The notes under the pieces were generated by a model, which was given only the letters and a program-made list of their open reading frames with translations, did no database searches and was not told where the DNA came from. Below are positions 31,734-40,279 of a stretch of 64,000 bases of DNA, one piece after another. Within the stretch, counting starts at the first letter, position 1; every line of letters begins with the position of its first letter. Source of the stretch: an uncultured Dehalococcoidia bacterium (GTDB taxonomy: Bacteria; Chloroflexota; Dehalococcoidia; Lucifugimonadales; JADFKI01); assembly GCA_958295865.1 (NCBI GenBank), contig CATQHF010000004.1:62001-126000 (forward strand), in the 5' to 3' direction. Both the position numbers and the translations under genes were made by a program.

Positions 31734-33299
31734 CTAGTCGGCGACCACGGGGTAGCTGTACTCTTCTTTTAGCAGGCGCTTTAGCACTTTGCCCATCTGG
31801 TTGCGCGGCAGTTCGTTGCAGAATATGACGGATTCGGGCTTCTTGAAGCTTGCGAGACGCTGGCGGCAGTACTCGGCGATGTCTTCTTCGCTGGCGGCTT
31901 CGCCCTGCTTGAGCACGACCAGCGCGCGCACTCGCTCGCCCCAGTAGAGGTCCGGCACTCCGATGATGGCGGCTTCTTCCACGGCGTCATGCGATTGCAG
32001 CACCTGTTCGACTTCTTCGGGCGACACCATCTCGCCGCCGCGCTTGATGAAGTCCTTGGCGCGCCCCGCAAGGTAGATGTAGCCGTCCTCATCCTGATAG
32101 CCCAGGTCGCCGGTGAACAGCCACCCGGCGCGTATCGTCTCCGTGGTCGCCTCTTGCTGGTTCCAGTAGCCCTTCATCAGTCGCGCGCCGCGTGCCGCAA
32201 TCTCGCCCGTCTCGCCCTGCGCCACCGGCTCGCCATCTTCGTCGAATATCCGCACATCGACGTCTTCCAGCGGCTTGCCTATGGAGCCCAGATGGCGCAG
32301 CTTGCGCTCGACCTCATCTTCGTCGCCGTCCAGCACATGGTCTTCGGGCGGCAGCATCGTGATGGTCGCCGCCGTTTCGGTTTGTCCGAAGGCGTTGATG
32401 AAGAAGGTGTCGGGGAACTCGGTGATAGCCTGTCGTATGACCGGCACCGGCATGGGCGCTGCGCCGTAGGTGATTACCTCCAGGCTGCTGAGGTCGTGCT
32501 GGTGGAAGTCGGGATGGTCCATCAGCATCTTCAGCATGGTGGGAACCATCATGGCGCGGCTGGCATGCTCGCGCTCCACCAGTTCCATCCACTGCTTCGC
32601 CTCGAACTGCCGCTGTATCAGCAGGGTGCGCCCGCCGAATATCGCCGCCATCATCGACTGCACGCCCGCGACATGGTAGAGCGGCACGGTCAGGATGTTG
32701 CAAACCTCTTCATCGGGGTCGGCGGGCGTTACCGTGCCGAGGATGTACGACGAGAAGCTTTCGTGCGTCAGCATTACGCCCTTGGGGAAGGTCGTCGTGC
32801 CCGATGTGAACAGGATCATCGTCAGGTCGTCGTCGTCGTCTTGGGGGAAGGGTTCGAGGTCGTTGTCGCTTTCGAGCAGAGCGTCGTATTCGTGCCAGCC
32901 CTCGACGGAGTCCTCCAGCGTGATGTAGCGCTGAACCGACGGTACGCTGTCGGCGCATTGCTGCACCAGCTTGACATAGCGCCCGCCTACGAACATTGCC
33001 TTGGGCGAGGTGTCGTTCAGCATGTAGATCAGCTCGTCGGCGCGAGTGCGGAAGTTCAGCGGCACGAACACGGCGTCCAGCTTCGCGGTGGCGAAGTATG
33101 CCTCGACATACTGGTTGCAGTTCACCTGAAGCATCGCCACGCGGTCGCCCGCGCCGATGCCCAGCTCTGACAGCCCCTTTGCCAGCCGGTTCACCCGTTC
33201 TTGAAGCTCCTCGTAGCTGATTCGGCTGTCCTCGAATATCATGGCAAGCCTGTCAGGCACGATAGCCGTCGCAATCATCAGAAAGTCCGTTGTGTTCAT
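31734..33299 (-). CDS. AMP-dependent acyl-CoA synthetase/ligase
   Basis: 521 residues. Adenylate-forming signatures: ILFTSGTTTFPKGVMLTH (P-loop), YGAAPMP and FGQTETAATITM, GWLFTGDLGYQDEDGYIYL then GRAKDFIKRGGEMVSPEEVE (hinge), and the C-terminal NQMGKVLKR with the catalytic Lys. It activates a carboxylic acid to acyl-AMP and then acyl-CoA; chain length cannot be read, but the length fits medium or long-chain fatty acids or aromatic acids. Stands alone between serS and an FMN-binding protein gene. Confidence 0.9.
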   Translation of the reverse strand: MNTTDFLMIATAIVPDRLAMIFEDSRISYEELQERVNRLAKGLSELGIGAGDRVAMLQVNCNQYVEAYFATAKLDAVFVPLNFRTRADELIYMLNDTSPKAMFVGGRYVKLVQQCADSVPSVQRYITLEDSVEGWHEYDALLESDNDLEPFPQDDDDDLTMILFTSGTTTFPKGVMLTHESFSSYILGTVTPADPDEEVCNILTVPLYHVAGVQSMMAAIFGGRTLLIQRQFEAKQWMELVEREHASRAMMVPTMLKMLMDHPDFHQHDLSSLEVITYGAAPMPVPVIRQAITEFPDTFFINAFGQTETAATITMLPPEDHVLDGDEDEVERKLRHLGSIGKPLEDVDVRIFDEDGEPVAQGETGEIAARGARLMKGYWNQQEATTETIRAGWLFTGDLGYQDEDGYIYLAGRAKDFIKRGGEMVSPEEVEQVLQSHDAVEEAAIIGVPDLYWGERVRALVVLKQGEAASEEDIAEYCRQRLASFKKPESVIFCNELPRNQMGKVLKRLLKEEYSYPVVAD

Positions 33300-33439
33300 T
33301 TTCCCCTATGCCTTCAGATATGTAACGCGGATATGTAGCGATAGCGTGAATTGACAACTAGGAATGTTATCACTTTAAGTTGCCGTCTTTCAAACTCATA
33401 TACGCTCATATTTATGCCTAACGCAGTCCATTCTCGCCG

Positions 33440-34018
33440 CTACACCTCGCGCAGTTCCGTCACGCCCGCAGTGCCGAGCGCGTGCGGGTCGTCGTCATCG
33501 GGTCCGGTAGGCGCGCCTACGCGCCGCTTGGCGTTCCACTCTTCGATGGCTACTTCCAGCAGCGCGGTTACGCCCAGGTCTGCGGGAGGCGGCGCGTTGT
33601 AGTCATGCCCTACCGCGCGCCCGGGGAAGTAGCGCCGCACCATCGCGTCGAATAGCCTGAACTTTTCGTCTTCGTCCGTGACCTCGCGCGCATTGCCGAA
33701 CAGCGCCACGCTGCGATAGTTCATGGAGTGGTTCATCGCCTTGCGCGAGTACACCAGCCCGTCGGTGAGCGTGACCGTGACGCACACGGGCGCGCCGCTC
33801 GCCAGCAGCTTCATCACGCGGCTGCGTATGGAGCCATGCAGGTAGAGCAGGGCGGGAGCGTCGGCGTCGTAGTGATACGAAAGCGGTATGACATACGGCA
33901 TCCCGTCCTGCACAAAGCCAACATGCGCCACGACGCCTTGCGCGAGTATCTCTGCCGCCTTCTCCGGCACGGCGCGCTCCGGGTGGTTGCGAATTCGCGT
34001 GCGCTCAGTCTGTTGCAT
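33440..34018 (-). CDS. Pyridoxamine 5'-phosphate oxidase-like flavoprotein
   Basis: 192 residues. The split-barrel fold of the NimA/HugZ-like group is suggested by VAHVGFVQDGMPYVIPLSYH, LYLHGSIRSRVMKLLASG and SVALFGNAREV. Such proteins bind FMN, F420 or heme and reduce small molecules (nitroimidazoles in NimA). The N-terminal RTRIRNHPERAVPEKAAEIL is the usual NimA-type leader. Lies downstream of the DAHP synthase gene on the same strand, with a palindrome between. Confidence 0.82.
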   Translation of the reverse strand: MQQTERTRIRNHPERAVPEKAAEILAQGVVAHVGFVQDGMPYVIPLSYHYDADAPALLYLHGSIRSRVMKLLASGAPVCVTVTLTDGLVYSRKAMNHSMNYRSVALFGNAREVTDEDEKFRLFDAMVRRYFPGRAVGHDYNAPPPADLGVTALLEVAIEEWNAKRRVGAPTGPDDDDPHALGTAGVTELREV

Positions 34019-34039
34019 CGCGTCCCTCCACGAATGGCA

Positions 34040-34071
34040 AAGCCCCGACCGATTGGCTCAGGTCAGGGCTT
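34040..34071 (-). terminator. Hairpin between DAHP synthase and flavoprotein genes
   Basis: AAGCCCCGACC (34040-34050) pairs with GGTCAGGGCTT (34061-34071), 10 of 11 positions, around a 10-nt loop. No T-run follows on the minus strand, so termination is possible but not certain. Confidence 0.5.
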
Positions 34072-34114
34072 CGCTTTCAACTTCAAACCGATATTGCCAT
34101 AATTGACAGGCTAT

Positions 34115-35188
34115 CTACGCTACCGGCTGCTGCACGACATCGGCAAGCTTGCCGTAGGCATCGCGTAGCAGTTCCTCGGTCTCGTCCCAGCCGATGCAGG
34201 CGTCCGTAACGGATACGCCGTACTCCAGCTCGGCGAGGGTGCCGCTGAGGCTCTGGCTGCCCGCGTTGAGGTTGCTCTCCAGCATGCAGCCGATGATGTT
34301 ATCGTTGCCCGCGAGGCGCTGCTCTATGATGGAGTCTAGGGCGATATTCTGCCGCCTGTGATCTTTGTTGGAGTTGCCGTGACTGCAATCCACCAGCAGT
34401 TGCGATGGCACGCCGGCGCTGTTCAGCAGTTCTTGCGCCGCCGCGATGGACTCCGCGCCGAAGTTGGGGCCGCTTCTGCCGCCGCGCAGCACCAGATGTC
34501 CGTATGGGTTGCCGTTGGTGTGCACGACGCAGGTCTGGCCGAAGTGGTCTATGCCGAGAAATGCGTGCTGGGACTGCGCCGAAATCATGGCATCCACCGC
34601 AATTTGGGCGTCCCCGTCGGTGCCGTTCTTGAAGCCGACAGGCATGCTCAGCCCGCTCGCCATCTGGCGGTGCGTCTGGCTCTCCGTCGTGCGCGCGCCG
34701 ATTGCCGCCCAGGACACCAGCCCCGCCAGATACTGCGGCACGATGGGGTCGAGGAACTCGGTCGCGGTGTAGATGCCCATCTCGCCAATCCGCACCAGCA
34801 GGCGTCGCGCGCGCCGCAGCCCTTCGCCGATGTCGAAGGTGTCGTTGAGGTATGGGTCGTATATCATGCCCTTCCAGCCGACTGTCGTGCGCGGCTTCTC
34901 GAAGTACACGCGCATGACGATGAGCATGCGGTCGCTGAACTCATCCTGAAGCGCCTTTAGCCGCTCGGCGTACTCGATGCCCGCCGCCTCGTCGTGCACC
35001 GAGCAGGGTCCCGTGATTACGAGGAAGCGCGAGTCTTCGCCGCGCAAGATTTCCTGAATCTGGCGCCTGCCCTCCAGCACCACCGCCTCGACCTCCGGTG
35101 TCAGCGGCAGCTCTTCGACAAGCCCCACAGGGCTTATCAGGGTTTCGGTGCTTGCGACATTCACATCCCTCGCCGGTGATGGTTGCAT
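34115..35188 (-). CDS. aroF: 3-deoxy-7-phosphoheptulonate synthase (DAHP synthase, class I)
   Basis: 357 residues with GGGAGG upstream. Family marks: FLVITGPCSVHDEAAGIEYA, MRVYFEKPRTTVGWKGM, the KNGTDGD segment, FLGIDHFGQTCVVHTNGNP, LRGGRSGPNF and LVDCSHGNSNKDH. It joins phosphoenolpyruvate and erythrose 4-phosphate, the first step toward Phe, Tyr and Trp. The 360-residue AroF/G/H type is normally feedback-inhibited by one of these. Upstream lie a strong promoter, a 25-codon leader frame full of Phe and Tyr codons, and a terminator, so expression is most likely controlled by attenuation. Confidence 0.94.
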   Translation of the reverse strand: MQPSPARDVNVASTETLISPVGLVEELPLTPEVEAVVLEGRRQIQEILRGEDSRFLVITGPCSVHDEAAGIEYAERLKALQDEFSDRMLIVMRVYFEKPRTTVGWKGMIYDPYLNDTFDIGEGLRRARRLLVRIGEMGIYTATEFLDPIVPQYLAGLVSWAAIGARTTESQTHRQMASGLSMPVGFKNGTDGDAQIAVDAMISAQSQHAFLGIDHFGQTCVVHTNGNPYGHLVLRGGRSGPNFGAESIAAAQELLNSAGVPSQLLVDCSHGNSNKDHRRQNIALDSIIEQRLAGNDNIIGCMLESNLNAGSQSLSGTLAELEYGVSVTDACIGWDETEELLRDAYGKLADVVQQPVA

Positions 35189-35314
35189 TATGGGTGCCTC
35201 CCTTTCCTTATCTTTGCTTGCTCTTTTGCTTTCGTAATGCTTGATGCCAAACTAGGTATTGGTGCGTTCTTGTCCGTGATGTGCCGTCCGCGATATGGCG
35301 TTTGCGGCGCGGGG

Positions 35315-35350
35315 CAAAAAAGAACCCCAGCCCGTCGGTCGGCTGGGGTT
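35315..35350 (-). terminator. Attenuator terminator upstream of DAHP synthase gene
   Basis: On the minus strand, AACCCCAGCC (35350-35341), an 8-nt loop, GGCTGGGGTT (35332-35323), then CTTTTTTG. A perfect 10-bp stem with a T-run, i.e. an intrinsic terminator, placed 24 bp after the leader stop codon and 127 bp before the DAHP synthase start, where it would stop transcription before the gene. Confidence 0.9.
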
Positions 35351-35373
35351 TCGGATAATCCGTCAGGTTCTCT

Positions 35374-35451
35374 TTAAGACGCCAAACCTCCGCCGATCGT
35401 GTTGCCGGTAAAGTAATAAGCGTAGAACCCAAAAGCGTTTGCGTTAGTCAT
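35374..35451 (-). CDS. Aromatic leader peptide controlling DAHP synthase
   Basis: A 25-residue frame starting ATG 35451 and ending TAA. Residues 7-14 read FGFYAYYF, six Phe/Tyr codons in eight (TTT, TTC, TAC, TAT, TAC, TTT). It begins at or within a few bases of the predicted transcript start, so it is probably leaderless, which explains the missing ribosome site. Near its end, GGCGGAGGTTT (35394-35384) can pair 9 of 11 with AAACCCCAGCC (35351-35341), the first arm of the terminator, giving an antiterminator. Ribosome stalling at Phe or Tyr codons would favour it. This is the layout of pheL-type attenuators. Confidence 0.82.
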   Translation of the reverse strand: MTNANAFGFYAYYFTGNTIGGGLAS

Positions 35452-35458
35452 CGTGATG

Positions 35459-35488
35459 AGTATCACATACCGCCGTTATCGCTGTCAA
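35459..35488 (-). promoter_or_regulatory. Promoter of leader-DAHP synthase transcript
   Basis: On the minus strand: TTGACA at 35488-35483 (perfect -35), 18-bp spacer, GATACT at 35464-35459 (-10, 4 of 6). Start of transcription is expected at about 35452, right at the leader ATG. Confidence 0.75.
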
Positions 35489-35924
35489 TAGTTTGTTTTG
35501 GGCGGAGAAAATTGCATTAGTTCGGTATGCCAGAAATAGCTGCTAGGCTGAGAAAATTGCATGAGTGGAATTACGATGGTCGAGTGTCGCCGATTTCTGG
35601 ATTCCTGCCCCTGCTTTCGCAGGGGTGACGTTCTTTCGCAAGAATGACGGAAAGGTGGCACAAAACCCTTCTCACTCGAGGGCTGTCAGGGGTATGTATT
35701 TGTTGTGGTACAGGCTATTCGCTTATTTTGGCAAGGATTTTTTCTTGTTGTCGTGAACGGAGTGGAGGGTTTGAAATCCTTGTCATATTGGGCGTGTTGC
35801 TGGCAGGGATTTTTGATTCCTCACTCAGTTCGGAATGACAGGGGTGGAAGGTTCGGAATGACAGAGAGGGGCGTTTGGATGATGGGTGGGCGGGGTAGCG
35901 TTTTCGTTGCGCTTATCTGCTGGG
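35489..35924. other. Intergenic region with repeats
   Basis: No gene seen. 35550-35630 has a near copy at 58769-58843 (GAGAAAATTG...ATTTCTGGATTCC, ending in a dRS3-like palindrome), and 35812-35841 is a TTCCTCACT...GGAATGACAG unit. Confidence 0.55.
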
Positions 35925-37067
35925 TTACTCTATGAGGTGGGTTTTGAGTACGGCTTCGTCGAGTTCGATGCCTAGTCCAGGGCCTGTGGGCGGGATGATT
36001 GCGCCGTTCTCGAATACTATCGGCTCTTTGAAGATGATTTTGTGGAGGGGGCCTTGGTTTGCTTCTTGTATCAGGAAGTTTGGGGAGCAGGTGTCTATTT
36101 GCACGGCTGCCGCCGCCGCGATGGGGCCGCAGTACATGTGCGGCGCGATCATGGCGTAGTGCGCCTCGGCTATGGCGGCTATCTTCTTTGCTTCCAGTAT
36201 GCCCCCGCACTGCCCAACATCCAGCTGGATGATTTGCGCCGCTTTCTTTTCGATGAGCTGCGAGAACTCGTACTTGGTGACTAGCCGCTCGCCGCTTGCG
36301 ATGGGGATGCTTGTGTGCGCCGCTACCCGCGCCATCTCGTCGATGTTCTCAGGGGGCACCGGCTCTTCAAACCAGAACGGGTGATACGGCTCGAGGATTT
36401 TCGCCACGCGGATGGCGCTGTATGTGGTCAGCTGCCCGTGCGTGCCGATGCCGACTTCCAGCTTGTTGCCCACCGCGTTTCGGATGCTCTCGAATATCTT
36501 CGTGGCATGCTCAATCTCCGGCAGGGATATGTCGCGCGGAATGGGGTATGTGGGCATGAACGGGTCTATCTTGCACGCGGAGTTGCCCTCTTCCAGCAAC
36601 CGCGCCGCTACTTCGCCTGCCGCCTCCGGGTTGTCCTTGAACGCGCCGCCCGGCATGTAGGCGTAGGCGCGCAGGGTTTCATGGTACTTGCCGCCTAGCA
36701 GGTTGTAGATGGGCTGTCCCGCCGCCTTGCCCGCGATGTCCCACAGCGCCATGTCTATGGCGCTCAGCACCGGCGTGGCGTGCAGGCTCGGATGGCGGAA
36801 GTCGTGGCGCGAGGCGTACATCCTGTCCCAAATCTTCTCGATGTTGAACGGGTTCTCTCCAACGACATAGTGGCGCACCATCTCGGATATGAGGCTTACC
36901 TGCGATTGCAAGTCGTTCAGGCTGCGCGAGTATCCGCTGCCGGTGATGCGCTCGCCCAGCCCGGTAATTCCCTCGTCTGTCTGCAATTCCAGCCAGAGCA
37001 GATACCGTCCTCCGATGTACGGCGGCTCGTTCTCAACGACTAGGGTGCGGAAGTCTGTTACTTTCAA
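35925..37067 (-). CDS. Enolase-superfamily dehydratase (mandelate racemase/DgoD-like)
   Basis: 380 residues. N-terminal capping domain with YLLWLELQTDEGITGLGE, then the barrel. Metal ligands of the superfamily are visible: an Asp/Glu region near KLEVGIGTHGQ, Glu in FWFEEPVPPEN and Glu in IPIASGERL; the C-terminal IAPHMYCGPIAAAAAVQ has the His of the galactonate/mannonate dehydratase type. The reaction is probably loss of water from a sugar acid; the substrate cannot be told. Large expansions of this family are typical of SAR202-like Chloroflexota. Stands alone. Confidence 0.87.
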   Translation of the reverse strand: MKVTDFRTLVVENEPPYIGGRYLLWLELQTDEGITGLGERITGSGYSRSLNDLQSQVSLISEMVRHYVVGENPFNIEKIWDRMYASRHDFRHPSLHATPVLSAIDMALWDIAGKAAGQPIYNLLGGKYHETLRAYAYMPGGAFKDNPEAAGEVAARLLEEGNSACKIDPFMPTYPIPRDISLPEIEHATKIFESIRNAVGNKLEVGIGTHGQLTTYSAIRVAKILEPYHPFWFEEPVPPENIDEMARVAAHTSIPIASGERLVTKYEFSQLIEKKAAQIIQLDVGQCGGILEAKKIAAIAEAHYAMIAPHMYCGPIAAAAAVQIDTCSPNFLIQEANQGPLHKIIFKEPIVFENGAIIPPTGPGLGIELDEAVLKTHLIE

Positions 37068-37134
37068 TGTGCGCGCTCCTGTGAGTATATGGTGCGTTGT
37101 TTAGGGTTGCGATGTCATCCGAGAAACAGCCGGA

Positions 37135-37296
37135 CTAGGATTGCGACTTGGGCGACGGCAAAGTCGCGCCAATGCCGAACAGCATGAATATCAGGCGGTC
37201 GAGCTTGGTTTCCAAGCGAGCAAGCCGCTCGTTCGTCTGCGCCTGCTCGCCTTCTAGCCGGCCTATGCTTCTGTTTGTTTCGGTGGTCATGGCCAT
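37135..37296 (-). CDS. Small coiled-coil/membrane protein (53 aa)
   Basis: ATG at 37296 (or 37290). A coiled-coil heptad stretch (IGRLEGEQAQTNERLARLET) followed by a short hydrophobic end (KLDRLIFMLFGIGATLPSP). Same kind as the small proteins at 6477, 58899 and 59142. Lies 67 bp upstream of the enolase-superfamily gene, same strand. Function unknown. Confidence 0.55.
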   Translation of the reverse strand: MAMTTETNRSIGRLEGEQAQTNERLARLETKLDRLIFMLFGIGATLPSPKSQS

Positions 37297-37422
37297 GCGC
37301 TCGCTTGCTATCGCGCTGCTATTCTAGTTTATTGTCGCTCTAAAATCCAAGTTGTATGTTCACGCTGCCGCCGTTCTCATCAATTAGACGGCCAGGCTGG
37401 CAGACGGGCTAGGAACTCCTTG

Positions 37423-38319
37423 CTACAAATAGTGTTGCAGCACATCGCGCAGCCCGTCAAGGCTGGATAGTGAGAAGCAATAGTCGCATTCATGCCACAT
37501 AGTTTGCAAATCGCCGGGACGCGCCAGCCAGCCGCCGCCGTCAATCACATTGATGAACAGCACATCGGGGTTGTTGCGTTGATTTCTGCTGCTGTTGTGG
37601 TTTCGCACATCCTGATACATCCGTAGTTGTTCATTCGCCTTGCTACCTTGGGATGAGCCGGTGGTAAGTTGGTAGGATGACATAATCAAGATGCGTGGTG
37701 TTTCAGTGTCGGGTATCGCTATGTCAACCTCTTTGCTATCAACAATGCCGACCTTGCCTTTTTCGTGAGGATGACCGACAGCAGAGACGATATTGCCTAT
37801 CTCATTCTCCAGAGCATATCCTATGTCGGTGGCATATTGAGATTGTAGATTGCCCTGAACGATTACCTGCAAAAAGTCTCTATCTTGCAACAAGTTAATC
37901 CAGTTGTCAGGTAGATAGAAATTGCTTCTGATAAACGATGGAATAAACACTTCCTCCGCTTCCGGGTAGATAAGGAACCTCGCTATTCTGCGTCGGATGT
38001 TGTCGTCGCGTCTTATCATGCTCCATCTGACGCCTGGGAAGATCGCTTCATAGATACGCCTTACTCTTTCAAGCGAACCTCTTGAAAGCCCAATGATGAT
38101 CTTTAACCGCTCTTCCATATCTTTGACATTGCCAACAGCAAGATAGTCTGTCAGAACATCCACAGGAGGCCGTCCGCCATTTTCAGCCCTTGACAAAAGT
38201 ATTCTATCAACGGTCTCTTTGACACCCTCTTGCGTCACTTGCTCCACATCGGGGAAGTCCAGGAACACGCTCATTCCCGCTTTGAGTTCTTCAAGCGTTA
38301 GTTTTCTTAGTTCTGCCAT
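37423..38319 (-). CDS. Type II restriction endonuclease, pair 1
   Basis: 298 residues, ATG 38319, overlapping the end of the methyltransferase gene by 29 bp. The C-terminal half has SKEVDIAIPDTETPRILIMSSYQLTTG (in segments) and the conserved-looking SSQGSKANEQLRMY; the Asp and following strand resemble a PD-(D/E)xK core as in DpnII-like enzymes, though the exact catalytic Lys is not clear. Being directly coupled to a beta-class DNA methyltransferase makes an endonuclease the best call. Recognition sequence unknown. Confidence 0.72.
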   Translation of the reverse strand: MAELRKLTLEELKAGMSVFLDFPDVEQVTQEGVKETVDRILLSRAENGGRPPVDVLTDYLAVGNVKDMEERLKIIIGLSRGSLERVRRIYEAIFPGVRWSMIRRDDNIRRRIARFLIYPEAEEVFIPSFIRSNFYLPDNWINLLQDRDFLQVIVQGNLQSQYATDIGYALENEIGNIVSAVGHPHEKGKVGIVDSKEVDIAIPDTETPRILIMSSYQLTTGSSQGSKANEQLRMYQDVRNHNSSRNQRNNPDVLFINVIDGGGWLARPGDLQTMWHECDYCFSLSSLDGLRDVLQHYL

Positions 38320-39241
38320 TTTTCTTGTTCCGCAACTTGATGTCGATGTCCCGCATGGAAACTATCTTGTTTAGATGAATGGACACATAGGCGTCCCTGT
38401 TCTTTACGGGTTTGGCTTGCGTCATGCGCTCGGTTGCGGCGTCGCAATAGCCCTTGTCTATGTCTGCGCCGATATATCTGCGTCCCAACTGCTTTGCGGC
38501 GACCGCCGCGGAGCCGCCGCCGCAGAATGGGTCAAATACGATGTCGCCTTCATCGGTCGTCATCAGAATCATGCGCTCAATCAGGTGGATGGGCAGTTGG
38601 CATGGGTGCGAATCGATGCGCTTCGACCTGTGGCGTATTCGGTGAATGTCGTCCCATACATCGCTGACCTGATAGCCGAATTCGTGGCGCAAGTATTCCT
38701 TGCCGCCGTAGTCTTTGAGGTATGCGTCGCATTTGCGACAAGTCTTGTGCGGCGCGCGCACATCGTAGAACTTGCTGTTCCTGTTCTTTGTGTAGAACAG
38801 TATCCCGTAGTGCGCGGGCTGGAGTGTCTTGCCTAGCGGCTGTCCGTTGGAGTTCCACGCAATCCAATGTCGGAACTCCGCAAGGTCGTTGAGTATCGCC
38901 GATGTGTAGGTGAGCAGCTTCGGGATGTTGTACACAAAGAGGCTGCCGTCAGGCTTGAGTATGCGGCAGGCTTCGGTGAGCCATTCTTCAGTCCACGCCA
39001 TATATTGCGCGAAAGGCAGGTTGTCCTTGTATGATGTGTACTTCTTGTTGAGATTGAACGGCGGGTCTGCGAACACCATGCTCATCGAGCCGGTGGGCAT
39101 TGAGCGCATCAACTCTAGGCAGTCTGTGTCATGCACCTTGCCAATCAGATGCTCTATGCCGTCATCCTCCGGTTCTTCCGAAAGTTTCTCAAGGGGGGAG
39201 CACTTGCTTGCCGTGTGCGCCAAGTCTGATGTTGAGTTCAT
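38291..39241 (-). CDS. DNA methyltransferase (beta class), pair 1
   Basis: 316 residues. Motif IV is VFADPPFNLNKKY near residue 60, and motif I comes later, VFDPFCGGGSAAVAAKQLGR; this order is the beta class of N6-adenine or N4-cytosine methyltransferases. A Cys knuckle (CRKCDAYL) lies in the target-recognition region. It protects host DNA against the endonuclease encoded next. First of three such pairs in tandem on this strand. Confidence 0.9.
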   Translation of the reverse strand: MNSTSDLAHTASKCSPLEKLSEEPEDDGIEHLIGKVHDTDCLELMRSMPTGSMSMVFADPPFNLNKKYTSYKDNLPFAQYMAWTEEWLTEACRILKPDGSLFVYNIPKLLTYTSAILNDLAEFRHWIAWNSNGQPLGKTLQPAHYGILFYTKNRNSKFYDVRAPHKTCRKCDAYLKDYGGKEYLRHEFGYQVSDVWDDIHRIRHRSKRIDSHPCQLPIHLIERMILMTTDEGDIVFDPFCGGGSAAVAAKQLGRRYIGADIDKGYCDAATERMTQAKPVKNRDAYVSIHLNKIVSMRDIDIKLRNKKNGRTKKTNA

Positions 39242-39336
39242 CTGTGAGTCCTTGCAGGGCGTCAGGTAGGGTTATGCCGCGAGAGGAATGTTATAGAACA
39301 TTCGTACAAATTGCAAGGGCTTTTTAGGTGATATTG

Positions 39337-39455
39337 GCGCACACTCTCTCACGAACCGCCGCGCCTTTGACCTATTAAACAGGGGAATTGCGGCGGGATG
39401 GCGACGCTCGTTTCAGGGGTGGATGGGCGCTTGCGCTAGGAAGAAGGGGCCGTTC
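39337..39455. repeat. 119-bp direct repeat A, left of restriction pair 2
   Basis: Matches 41368-41486 at about 85 percent. The part from 39413 on encodes the last 13 residues (NGPFFLAQAPIHP, stop) of an endonuclease like pair 3. The left end has the GGCACACTC...ACGAACCGC motif shared with the 3' end of cbiA. Confidence 0.82.
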
Positions 39456-39505
39456 GTCAGTGAACCTCACGCAGTGGCCTTTGACGGTGTAAAGTCTTAT
39501 GCCCG

Positions 39506-40279
39506 TTATTGTTCAAATCTCCTCAAGAAGGTAATCCACTCTCCGGCCGGGATGCCAGATAATCTGAGATTAAGCATCTCTTGAATATATTCGTCCATCA
39601 ATCCTGTCCTTGCCAGGCGTCCAAAGTTGCTCCCGCCGTCACTTACCGGTCGATCTGCAACTTGGGAGCTTTTCGAAGGGTATGGATTTGCGCCTGTTGG
39701 GATTGTGATGCCGGTATCGCTTTTTGTGCTCCGTACTTCCGCCCACCAGTAGTTTCGGTATTCGGCAGCGTACTTGGCTTGGGCTACAAATGGTTTGTGA
39801 GTGATTGGCGTACCTGAAAGGACATTGCTGAGCATCCAGGGCACAGCGACGATGAGATCCGCTTCAGCACAAGCGTCAGCCGTGGTAGTAAATCGAAAGT
39901 TAGGCACTCTTTCCTTAGCAAGTAAGTACCAGCCTTTGAGTTCAATACCCAAGATGATTTCTTGTCCGTTGGTGTCAGATTTGAGCAAGACGTCCGGAAA
40001 CACTTGGGCTTGGCGCTGGAAGAAAAACCTCTGATACTGCTCATGAGGGTCCCATACAGGGCGCATCTGGTTCAGAGTTGACACAACCTGCTCTTCGATA
40101 GTAGCGCCCAGAACTGTGCTGAGTGTCTGAACGTCGGTCGCTACCAGACCTTCAATCATCGTTCGGCTGCTAAAGTGAGCGGGCACTGCATATAAGGCGT
40201 CGACTACGCGACGATATAGCCGATAGTGCTCCCAAGTATCGGAAGGTTCAACCGGGTTAGGGCGCGGCATGTGAGGCAA
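39506..40279 (-). CDS. Type II restriction endonuclease, pair 2
   Basis: 257 residues; start overlaps the methyltransferase stop by 23 bp. The catalytic core reads FPDVLLKSDTNGQEIILGIELKGW, that is PD then ELK 18 residues later (PD-(D/E)xK). The rest is mixed alpha/beta with no other known mark. Cuts DNA not methylated by its partner. Confidence 0.78.
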   Translation of the reverse strand: MPHMPRPNPVEPSDTWEHYRLYRRVVDALYAVPAHFSSRTMIEGLVATDVQTLSTVLGATIEEQVVSTLNQMRPVWDPHEQYQRFFFQRQAQVFPDVLLKSDTNGQEIILGIELKGWYLLAKERVPNFRFTTTADACAEADLIVAVPWMLSNVLSGTPITHKPFVAQAKYAAEYRNYWWAEVRSTKSDTGITIPTGANPYPSKSSQVADRPVSDGGSNFGRLARTGLMDEYIQEMLNLRLSGIPAGEWITFLRRFEQ

